This document shows positions 7,436 through 13,556 of a stretch of DNA of 13,556 bases, one piece after another. Position 1 is the first letter of the stretch; each line of letters begins with the position of its first letter. A program made the translations under genes and the position numbers. This DNA is from an uncultured Bacteroidales bacterium. GTDB lineage: Bacteria > Bacteroidota > Bacteroidia > Bacteroidales > Bacteroidaceae. The stretch spans positions 1 to 13,556 of the forward strand of contig CALFTK010000050.1 in assembly GCA_937916465.1 (NCBI GenBank), in the 5' to 3' direction. The notes under the pieces are model-generated. The model was not told the origin of the DNA. It ran no database searches and saw only the letters and a program-made list of their open reading frames with translations.

Positions 7436-8611
7436 ATGGAATCGTTATTACAATCGTATAGGACAAGACTTGACTTAACTCCGACTGATTATGTCAGAAC
7501 ATTTCACAATACTGTTAATTGGAACAACAGATTGATTGGTATATTAGGACAAAAAGGTGTTGGAAAATCCACTATGATACTCCAACATATTAAACTATTT
7601 GACAAAATAGAAGAGTCATTATATGTTCAAGCAGACGATTTCTATTTTGCAGAGAATAGAATTTACGACCTTGCACTACTATTTTTCCAACAGGGAGGCA
7701 AAAGAATCTATATAGATGAAATCCATAAATATCCGGGATGGGCAACAGAAATAAAAATGATATACGACCAGCTACCACTGCTTAGCGTAGTATATTCAGG
7801 CAGTTCTATTCTTGATTTAAAGAAAGGTACAAAAGCCGATTTAAGCAGAAGAACCATTGAATACTCTATGCCCATACTATCTTTCCGTGAATATCTGAAC
7901 ATTTCTCAAGGATGGAACCTAAAAGTCTCAACTTTAAGTGAAATTCTTGCGGGTAAAGTTGATTTTCCATACGGTGAACATAGACCTATAAAGTACTATC
8001 AAGAGTATCTGCGATGCGGATGTTATCCATATTTTACAGAAGAAGATTATCTAATAAAACTTAAACAAGCCATCAATGCAACTATAGAGGATGATATTCC
8101 AAAGTATGCTGAAATGACAGTTGCTGCTAGTGCAAAACTTAAGAAACTTATGTTAATGATAGCACGTTCTGTACCGTACAAGCCTCATTACACAACATTG
8201 GCAAGAGATCTTAATATAAGTAGAAATATTCTCCCCGATTACATTGAGTATTTAGAAAAATCAAGATTATTTAATGCATTGCGTAACAAATCCTTAGGAG
8301 ATGGAATCTTACAAAAGGTAGAAAAATTATATTTGGACAATTCTAATATTATATACGCAATTGGTTTAGATGATTCAGACGAAGGAACAATAAGAGAAAC
8401 TATGTTCTTAACATGGATGAAAGAATCACATTGTGTCTATTCTTCTGCTATTTCCGATTTTGAAATAGACAATATCACTTTCGAAGTAGGTGGAAGAAAA
8501 AAGAAAGGCAAACAGATAAAGGATGCAACCCAAGGTTACATTGTGAAAGATAACATTGAATATGTAGCCGGCAAAAACATCCCCATCTGGATGTTCGGTT
8601 TCATCTACTAA
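7436..8611 (+). CDS. AAA family ATPase with DUF4143-like C-terminal region
   Basis: This 391-residue protein resembles the AAA_14/DUF4143 ATPases that are common as solitary genes in Bacteroidota and whose cellular role is not established. The ATPase domain (about residues 28-150) has Walker A GQKGVGKST at 38-46, Walker B with Asp94-Glu95 in RIYIDEIHKYP, a sensor-like SGSS at 121-124 and an Arg pair at 138-139. Residues about 250-285 (TTLARDLNISRN and following) look like a winged helix. The C-terminus has a nuclease-fold-like stretch, FEIDNITFEVGGRKKK at 342-357; Asp345, Glu350 and a following Lys could be remnants of a PD-(D/E)XK site, but whether it is active is unclear. There is no signal peptide, so it is cytoplasmic. 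The gene has its own promoter, three palindromes upstream and a hairpin downstream, and no functional link to its neighbours; recent acquisition is plausible but unproven. Confidence 0.85.
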   Translation: MESLLQSYRTRLDLTPTDYVRTFHNTVNWNNRLIGILGQKGVGKSTMILQHIKLFDKIEESLYVQADDFYFAENRIYDLALLFFQQGGKRIYIDEIHKYPGWATEIKMIYDQLPLLSVVYSGSSILDLKKGTKADLSRRTIEYSMPILSFREYLNISQGWNLKVSTLSEILAGKVDFPYGEHRPIKYYQEYLRCGCYPYFTEEDYLIKLKQAINATIEDDIPKYAEMTVAASAKLKKLMLMIARSVPYKPHYTTLARDLNISRNILPDYIEYLEKSRLFNALRNKSLGDGILQKVEKLYLDNSNIIYAIGLDDSDEGTIRETMFLTWMKESHCVYSSAISDFEIDNITFEVGGRKKKGKQIKDATQGYIVKDNIEYVAGKNIPIWMFGFIY

Positions 8612-8630
8612 CGCGAATTAATCCTTTTGA

Positions 8631-8666
8631 TTCAACTGTCTTGCCAAATCCGGCGAGACAGTTGAA
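8631..8666. other. Strong 15-bp hairpin between the ATPase and mscS-like genes
   Basis: TTCAACTGTCTTGCC (8631-8645) pairs with GGCGAGACAGTTGAA (8652-8666) over 15 positions, one being a G-T wobble, with a 6-base loop, AAATCC. It lies 20 bases after the ATPase stop in the gap between two convergent genes. Neither strand has a proper T tract after the stem, so it is not a standard intrinsic terminator, though it could end or stabilise both transcripts. The rest of the 129-base gap holds only a weak bulged inverted repeat (CTCCG 8696-8700, CGGAG 8729-8733). Confidence 0.6.
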
Positions 8667-8740
8667 CCAATATAACATATAGTTGCTGTAATTTACTCCG
8701 GTAAAACTATAGGGCGTGAATAGTGTAGCGGAGATTCTGA

Positions 8741-9658
8741 TTATTGGGTGATGCGGACATCGAGTTGTGGGAATGGGAAGTGAATACCCTTTTCAGGTAG
8801 TTGTTTATATATCTTCTCGTTCAGACTATGATAAACACTCCAATACTCAGTGCTTGGCACCCATACACGAACCAACACATTCACAGCACTATCGCCAAGA
8901 GACGATAAAGCTATGTATGGAGGATTAGGGTCTTGTTCAATACGACTATCCGCATTAACTATATCAAGCAATGCAGCACGTGCCACATCATAATCATCGC
9001 CGTAAGATATAGTAACGTTTAAATCAATTCTACGACGTGTTTCGGCAGACGAATTATTGATTACGTTGTTTATAATATTGGAATTCGGAATTGTTATCTG
9101 TTTATTATCGGTGGTACTCATCAATGTATTAAACAACCTAATCTCTTTAACAGTACCTTCAAAACCCTGTGTCAAAATATAATCACCTACTTTAAACGGA
9201 CGTAACAACATAATAAGTATTCCACCTGCAAAATTCTGGAAAGTGCCGCTGAGAGCCATACCTATAGCCACACCTGCCGATGCAAGCAGAGCCACGAATG
9301 ATGATGTATCTACCCCCACCTTCTTTACTAGGGTAATTATAAGCACTACATATAAAGCACCCTTCACAAAGGAACGGATAAAACCGGCAAGCGAAATTTC
9401 AACCTCCTTGCGAACAAAAACCTTGTTTAATATCTTATCTATATATCTGATAATCCATCTGCCTACAAGAAATATCAGTATGGCAATGAATATATCCCAA
9501 GCAAAATCCGCCAAACTTTTCAATATAAATGAAAATGCATCTTCTACTGACATACCTTTAAGCATCTCTATAGTCTGTGTCACCTTTTCTGCAGCAATAG
9601 AATCGGCTGCCAAAATTTCCTCTTCCGATATTGCAGTTTGCGCAAATAAAAACTTCAT
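8741..9658 (-). CDS. mscS: MscS family small-conductance mechanosensitive channel
   Basis: This 305-residue inner-membrane protein belongs to the MscS family, which opens under membrane tension and releases solutes on osmotic downshock. Three transmembrane segments are visible (about residues 50-70, 92-113 and 117-152). The third is the Gly/Ala-rich pore helix ASAGVAIGMALSGTFQNFAGG, followed by the RPFKVGDYI motif that begins the cytoplasmic beta domain. PNSNI at 191-195 and the C-terminal alpha/beta region match the family. Residues 1-45 are a polar N-terminal extension. A hydrophobic stretch at the very start (MKFLFAQTA) might suggest a cleaved leader, but it is too short to call. The start lies 13 bases after the GH97 stop with no promoter between, so the two are probably co-transcribed. 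Convergent with the ATPase gene. Confidence 0.9.
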   Translation of the reverse strand: MKFLFAQTAISEEEILAADSIAAEKVTQTIEMLKGMSVEDAFSFILKSLADFAWDIFIAILIFLVGRWIIRYIDKILNKVFVRKEVEISLAGFIRSFVKGALYVVLIITLVKKVGVDTSSFVALLASAGVAIGMALSGTFQNFAGGILIMLLRPFKVGDYILTQGFEGTVKEIRLFNTLMSTTDNKQITIPNSNIINNVINNSSAETRRRIDLNVTISYGDDYDVARAALLDIVNADSRIEQDPNPPYIALSSLGDSAVNVLVRVWVPSTEYWSVYHSLNEKIYKQLPEKGIHFPFPQLDVRITQ

Positions 9659-9671
9659 CCTTATTTCAAAT

Positions 9672-11633
9672 TTATTTTACAATTATAAATCCGCCATCAC
9701 TTTGTAGAGTAACCTTGAATTCACCATCTTTCTTTATCTTCAAATCCGATTTCATAGGCTCTCTGCTCTTCTTATCATCTGAATAGAGTTTCACCACATC
9801 ACCCTTTTGTAACATTGGAATATTCAATGTCAATTCTATAGGCTCTTTTTCTGCATTGATACCTGCTATGTACCACTTATCACCGCAACGACGTGCCAAA
9901 ACCACATACTTACCCGGATAACCTGCTATGTACTGAGTTTCATCCCAAGTAGTTGGTACTTCACGCATAAAGTCCAGACTTACTATTGGCGCACCGTTTT
10001 CTTCCACCGGATTCAGGTTTTCAGGAGCGAGAGCAAAATTCTGAATAGGATTCTGGAATAAAACCGCAGTTGCCAATTCCGCACAATCGGTTGTCTTTCT
10101 TATTGTACCGCTTGTATTTCCTTTTGACAGACGTCTGTTCAGGAATGTTCCACCAAACTCCATACATCCCACAGTGTTACGTATAAACGGATGCAGAGTA
10201 GCGTTAAAAGCAGCCATATCACAAGCACGCTGACCAAACACCATATTTTCCGATGCCAATACGGCTTCGCTACCCACATAGTTTGGATACATACGCTCCC
10301 AGCCACGAGGTAATGTACAACCATGGAAAATAACCATCAGACCATTATCATCGGCATCACTCAATATGGCTTCATAGTGTGCCATTGTTACCTGTTTATC
10401 ACCACCAAAGAAATCCACTTTAATACCCTTTACGCCAATCTTATTCATCCAGCGCATATACTCTTTACGCTTTATAGGATTGCTCATTATGTTTATGGGA
10501 CCTTGCTCTATATCGTTCCAGTTACCACTTGAACTATACCATAAGAAGATCTCCACATTCTTTGAACGAGCATACTTAACCAACTCTTCTATTCCTTCTT
10601 TACCTATTTTTGTATCCCACCAATTATCTACTAAAGTGTATTGGAAGCCCATTTCAGAAGCCAAATCCACATATTTCTTCTGATCTTCCAGATTGATACT
10701 GTTATCCTGCCATACTATCCAGCTCCATGTACCTTTACCAAACTTATAGTCATGTTCTGTTTCATATAGCGGTTCAACATTATCCCACGGAGCTGTTGTC
10801 TCTACAATAGGCTCCAATGTAGAACCAACAGTAATTGTACGCCAAGGAGTAGCACCCGGAAGAGAAATAGCAGGTTCTACAGTACCATTGCCATTATTTT
10901 CTTCCATCATAGGATATTCTATAGTGTAAAGACCATCATCTTTCATATCGCTCAGACGTGAACCACAATAGTTGCTGCCTACACCTGTTTCACTTACCAA
11001 CACCCAACCATCGTCACCTATTCTGAACAATCCCGGGAATGTATAGCCGTGACCATATTGAGATCTGTTTGTCATAGGAGCGTCTGCTCTATACTCCTCT
11101 TCATAGCTTGGTTTAGTGCGTTTCCAACCTATCATAGCATGACTTTGAGGGGTAAGGAAAGTAGTTGTATATGATGGAAAATCAAAACCTGTACTCTCTG
11201 ACAACACTCTTACACTGCCTGTTTCACCCGATTTTGGCAGTTCATAACGGAAAGCCACATTATTATTGCTAATTCTAAATACAATACTGAAAGGTGTGTT
11301 TTTTGAATTCTTTAAATCCACTTTCTGTTCGTTTGCAACGTAATCAACTTTTGAAACCTTACTTCTGTTAAGCGAATAAGAGTTTTTAATTGTATTTGTT
11401 TTGCAACCTTCATACACCAACCCTTTAGTAAAATCTCCTGTATTGGTTACCAAACCTAACGGCGATTCGTCCAACATTATTTTACCATCATAACTAACAG
11501 AGTAACAAGCAATTCCTCCATCCAACTTAAAATTTACTATAGTCCTATTATCAGGACTTTTAAATGTAAGTTCCTGAGCAGATACAGCCATTACTATCAG
11601 CAATGTCAATAAAAACAGAAAAGATTTTTTCAT
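9672..11633 (-). CDS. Secreted GH97 family glycoside hydrolase, retaining type
   Basis: This 653-residue exported enzyme has a signal peptide (MKKSFLFLLTLLIVMAVSA, then QELTF). An N-terminal beta-sandwich (about 22-285) is followed by a TIM-barrel catalytic domain (about 290-560) and a C-terminal beta domain (about 565-653), the GH97 layout. The barrel carries WSWIVWQD near 303, FLWYSSSG near 363 and KVDFFGGDKQ at 405-414. Asp407 in that last motif stands where retaining GH97 enzymes have their nucleophile, and Glu462 (VLASEN), 55 residues later, stands where they have the acid/base. Inverting SusB-type members lack this Asp. An alpha-galactosidase or related activity on plant oligosaccharides is therefore more likely than SusB alpha-glucosidase, although automatic annotation would probably say alpha-glucosidase. 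No SusC/SusD genes are nearby, so it is not in a visible polysaccharide utilisation locus. Its own promoter overlaps the ferritin terminator, and mscS follows directly. Confidence 0.9.
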   Translation of the reverse strand: MKKSFLFLLTLLIVMAVSAQELTFKSPDNRTIVNFKLDGGIACYSVSYDGKIMLDESPLGLVTNTGDFTKGLVYEGCKTNTIKNSYSLNRSKVSKVDYVANEQKVDLKNSKNTPFSIVFRISNNNVAFRYELPKSGETGSVRVLSESTGFDFPSYTTTFLTPQSHAMIGWKRTKPSYEEEYRADAPMTNRSQYGHGYTFPGLFRIGDDGWVLVSETGVGSNYCGSRLSDMKDDGLYTIEYPMMEENNGNGTVEPAISLPGATPWRTITVGSTLEPIVETTAPWDNVEPLYETEHDYKFGKGTWSWIVWQDNSINLEDQKKYVDLASEMGFQYTLVDNWWDTKIGKEGIEELVKYARSKNVEIFLWYSSSGNWNDIEQGPINIMSNPIKRKEYMRWMNKIGVKGIKVDFFGGDKQVTMAHYEAILSDADDNGLMVIFHGCTLPRGWERMYPNYVGSEAVLASENMVFGQRACDMAAFNATLHPFIRNTVGCMEFGGTFLNRRLSKGNTSGTIRKTTDCAELATAVLFQNPIQNFALAPENLNPVEENGAPIVSLDFMREVPTTWDETQYIAGYPGKYVVLARRCGDKWYIAGINAEKEPIELTLNIPMLQKGDVVKLYSDDKKSREPMKSDLKIKKDGEFKVTLQSDGGFIIVK

Positions 11634-11672
11634 AAAATAGTTAGTATTTTGTTCAACAATAATTTAGTTCTG

Positions 11673-11703
11673 TAAAAGTAGTAACAAATAAAGAGAATAC
11701 AAA
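11673..11703 (-). promoter_or_regulatory. Promoter of the GH97 gene
   Basis: On the minus strand, TTTG (11703-11700) is followed after 19 bases by TACTTTTA (11680-11673), seven of eight positions of TAnnTTTG. The start codon is about 40 bases further on. The -33 TTTG uses the T run of the ferritin terminator. Confidence 0.55.
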
Positions 11704-11732
11704 AAAAGTCTGCCACCTATTTTATGGCAGAC
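11701..11732 (-). terminator. Rho-independent terminator of the ferritin gene
   Basis: On the minus strand, an 8-bp perfect stem GTCTGCCA/TGGCAGAC (11732-11725 with 11715-11708) with a 9-base loop is followed by seven T (11707-11701). It lies about 27 bases after the ferritin stop codon. Its T run merges into the -33 element of the GH97 promoter. Confidence 0.8.
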
Positions 11733-11758
11733 CTTTAGATACTCTATTCTATCTTGAA

Positions 11759-12283
11759 TTATTCTGCACTTGTTGCAAGCGGAGAAGCTTGTGTATATGT
11801 ACGTGCAGCAAGTTCTTTATCCAACTGATACATTCCGTACTTATCGCCTTCAACTGATTCTGCTGCAAATATCATATCGCGCGCATTCTCCTCTTCTTCT
11901 ATCTGTTCGTCAATAAACCATATCAGCATATTTGACGATGCAAAATCTCTGTCTTCTGCTGCTATGGCTGCCAAATTATTGATAAGGCTTGTAACCACCT
12001 TTTCGTGCTTCAATGTTTCCTGGAACATCTCCAAAACAGAATTCCACGCTACTGGCACCTCCTTGATAGGTTTTAGTTCCACTTTTTCATCTCTTGAATT
12101 CAGGTAGTTCATAAAGATTCTGGCATGATCCTGTTCTTCCTGCCACTGCACAAAAAACCAATTGGCAACCCCTTTATACCCTTTAGCTTCTGCATCCATA
12201 GACATGGATAAATATAAATAAGCTGACCACAACTCTGCATTTATCTGCTCATTAATAGCATTCTTTAATTTTTCGCTTAACAT
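11759..12283 (-). CDS. ftnA: Ferritin, FtnA type
   Basis: This 174-residue non-heme ferritin oxidises Fe(II) at a dinuclear centre and stores it in a 24-subunit shell in the cytoplasm. Ferroxidase residues are where bacterial FtnA has them: Glu17 (NAELWSAYLYL), Tyr24, Glu50 and His53 (EEQDHARIF), Glu94 (LKHEKV), and Gln127 and Glu130 (DEQIEEEE). No heme-ligand Met at position 52 is seen (Asp52 instead), which separates it from bacterioferritin. Length is normal. It is a single-gene unit with its own strong promoter upstream and a terminator downstream. No Fur-box-like palindrome was recognised in the upstream region. Divergent from the threonine aldolase gene. Confidence 0.95.
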   Translation of the reverse strand: MLSEKLKNAINEQINAELWSAYLYLSMSMDAEAKGYKGVANWFFVQWQEEQDHARIFMNYLNSRDEKVELKPIKEVPVAWNSVLEMFQETLKHEKVVTSLINNLAAIAAEDRDFASSNMLIWFIDEQIEEEENARDMIFAAESVEGDKYGMYQLDKELAARTYTQASPLATSAE

Positions 12284-12339
12284 AATTCTAACTGTTTAAT
12301 TGGTTAATAAAACTAATTTGTACTTCCTTTTTATGAATG

Positions 12340-12370
12340 CAAAGATAACAATGATAGTTTAATAAACAAA
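12340..12370 (-). promoter_or_regulatory. Promoter of the ferritin gene
   Basis: On the minus strand, TTTG (12370-12367), a 19-base spacer and TATCTTTG (12347-12340) form a full match to the Bacteroidota consensus. The -7 element is 56 bases before the ATG, leaving a leader of roughly 50 bases. Confidence 0.75.
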
Positions 12371-12377
12371 TCTCATA

Positions 12378-12410
12378 TTGCTTTCTTTCGCAAAATTTCA
12401 CGTATCTTTA
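12378..12410 (+). promoter_or_regulatory. Promoter of the threonine aldolase gene
   Basis: TTG (12378-12380), a 22-base spacer and TATCTTTA (12403-12410) match the consensus apart from the last base of the -7. It starts 8 bases from the ferritin -33 element, so the two promoters are back to back. Confidence 0.55.
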
Positions 12411-12433
12411 CAGCCAAATAATAGAATGTTATT

Positions 12434-13468
12434 ATGATATACTTTGATTCTGATTACATGGCGGGCGCACATCCTAAAGTGATGGAACGCCTTTTAGAGA
12501 CAAACCATTTAAGCACAATTGGTTATGGTTGCGACGAATACACCAGACATGCAGCAGAACTTATACGCAATGCTTGCGGCCAACCCAATGCGAGAGTATA
12601 TTTTCTTGTAGGTGGTACACAAACAAATGCCACTGTTATTGACGGGTTATTATCCAGACATCAGGGTGTATTGGCTGCAGAAAGCGCACACATCAATGTT
12701 CACGAAGCAGGAGCTATAGAGGCTACAGGACACAAAATCCTTACCTTACCACAATACGAAGGCAAAGTTTTGGCAAGTGATTTGAAAGAATATATAGACA
12801 ATTTCTATAGCGACGACACCTACGAACACATGGTTGCACCCGGAATGTTGTATATTTCTTTTCCCACAGAATATGGGACTACATATAGTTATGAAGAGTT
12901 AACAAAATTAAGCGAAATATGCCACAATGCAAACATACCATTATACATAGATGGAGCAAGACTGGCATATGGACTTGCAGCAAAAGGAAACAATGTAACC
13001 CTAAAAGATATAGCACAACTAAGCGATGTATTCTATATAGGTGGAACAAAGGTTGGAGCACTATTTGGAGAGGCAGTAGTTATAACCAACCCTACACTGC
13101 TAAAGAACTTTTTCCCATTAATTAAACAACATGGGGCACTTCTTGCCAAAGGAAGACTATTAGGAGTGCAATTTGAGGCGCTTTTTGAGAACAATTTATA
13201 CGAAGAGATAGGATTACAGGCAGTAGAGAAGGCTCTTCGCATTAGAAACCTATTCAGTTCTAAAGGATACAAAATTGTAGTAGATTCAACTACTAATCAG
13301 CAATTTATACGTTTACCAAACCAGATAATAGACAAATTGAAAGAGAATATCAGTTTTGAGCTATGGGGCCCACGTGGAAAAACCGAAACTGTGGTCCGTT
13401 TTGTCACCGGATGGGCAACAAGTCACACCGATATAGATACTTTAGCTTCAATTTTGAACAACCTGTAA
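12434..13468 (+). CDS. ltaE: Low-specificity threonine aldolase, PLP-dependent
   Basis: This 344-residue cytoplasmic enzyme of the fold-type I PLP family (beta-eliminating lyase/threonine aldolase branch) cleaves threonine or allo-threonine to glycine and acetaldehyde. Lys206 in YIGGTKVGALFGEA is the expected Schiff-base lysine. Asp173 and Arg176 in YIDGARLAYG contact the PLP ring nitrogen and the cofactor. His90 in HINVHEAGAIE is the likely ring-stacking residue, and GGTQTNAT at 60-67 binds the PLP phosphate. Arg322 in VVRFVTGWAT probably holds the substrate carboxylate. Length fits the family. The start ATG at 12434 is 24 bases after a good -7 element. Other aldolase or lyase substrates (for example phenylserine) cannot be excluded. 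No terminator is visible after the stop; an insertion-sequence end begins 34 bases on. Confidence 0.88.
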   Translation: MIYFDSDYMAGAHPKVMERLLETNHLSTIGYGCDEYTRHAAELIRNACGQPNARVYFLVGGTQTNATVIDGLLSRHQGVLAAESAHINVHEAGAIEATGHKILTLPQYEGKVLASDLKEYIDNFYSDDTYEHMVAPGMLYISFPTEYGTTYSYEELTKLSEICHNANIPLYIDGARLAYGLAAKGNNVTLKDIAQLSDVFYIGGTKVGALFGEAVVITNPTLLKNFFPLIKQHGALLAKGRLLGVQFEALFENNLYEEIGLQAVEKALRIRNLFSSKGYKIVVDSTTNQQFIRLPNQIIDKLKENISFELWGPRGKTETVVRFVTGWATSHTDIDTLASILNNL

Positions 13469-13502
13469 ACAATATTGTCCGAACTTAATCACACCCAAAG
13501 AT

Positions 13503-13556
13503 TGTACTGACCCCAAAAGTTTGGACAGATTAATAAATAGATTTATAGGTAAAGAG
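13503..13556. mobile_element. Terminal inverted repeat and edge of an IS3-family insertion sequence
   Basis: From 13503 the sequence reads TGTACTGACCCC and continues AAAAGTTTGGACA to 13527. This strongly resembles the terminal repeats of IS3-family (IS150-like) elements, which begin with TG and have a GACCCCAAAA core. The last bases, AGGTAAAGAG, look like a ribosome-binding region before an orfA start just outside the window, which would make this the left end with the element reading to the right. The transposase genes and the other end are not in the window, so completeness and target duplication cannot be judged. The exact tip could also be the TG at 13508. Confidence 0.65.

Noticed and set aside
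8696..8733. CTCCG/CGGAG inverted repeat just after the mscS stop codon
   Set aside because: The stem is short, is interrupted by a large internal loop and has no T tract, so it is not a convincing terminator.
9243..9707. A 154-codon open frame on the plus strand opposite the mscS-like gene
   Set aside because: It lies almost entirely antisense to a clear MscS protein, has low-complexity Ser/Thr/Ile/Ala-rich content and no recognisable domain or promoter.

Overview
The window looks like a chromosomal segment of a Bacteroidales bacterium (phylum Bacteroidota). The evidence is the gene content: a ResB-CcsA fusion for cytochrome c maturation, an M64 peptidase, a GH97 glycosidase, an FtnA-type ferritin and a solitary AAA/DUF4143-type ATPase. 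Several genes also have promoters of the Bacteroidota type (TTTG, a spacer of about 19-22, then TAnnTTTG), and canonical Shine-Dalgarno sequences are scarce. I cannot name the genus from sequence alone.

Left part (1-5927). The first 190 bases hold the 3' end of an unrecognised plus-strand gene that appears to need a frameshift, followed by a rho-independent terminator. Facing it is a closely packed minus-strand set read in the order ccsA-like fusion, nhaC-like antiporter, dcp-like lipoprotein peptidase. The gaps are about 25 and 33 bases, so the set is probably one transcript covering heme/cytochrome maturation, ion antiport and peptide breakdown.

Middle (5928-8740). A secreted M64 zinc peptidase is read on the plus strand, divergent from the ccsA set. 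It ends in a hairpin that is the first of three near-identical palindromic repeats spaced 33-34 bases apart. The third repeat lies inside the promoter of the next gene, an ATPase with a Walker-type N-terminal domain and a DUF4143-like C-terminus. A strong 15-bp hairpin follows the ATPase. This repeat-plus-ATPase block looks like an accessory insertion between housekeeping genes and is the most unusual part of the window.

Right part (8741-13556). On the minus strand, a ferritin gene ends in a terminator that overlaps the promoter of a secreted GH97 glycosidase. The GH97 gene is followed 13 bases later by an MscS-type channel, probably in the same transcript. The GH97 protein carries an Asp/Glu pair with the arrangement expected of the retaining (alpha-galactosidase-type) subgroup rather than the inverting SusB type. 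Divergent from ferritin is a PLP-dependent threonine aldolase, and the two share a compact back-to-back promoter region. The window ends in what looks like the terminal inverted repeat of an IS3-family insertion sequence, 34 bases after the aldolase stop codon.

No tRNA, rRNA, CRISPR array or prophage was seen. Most of the window is ordinary core metabolism.
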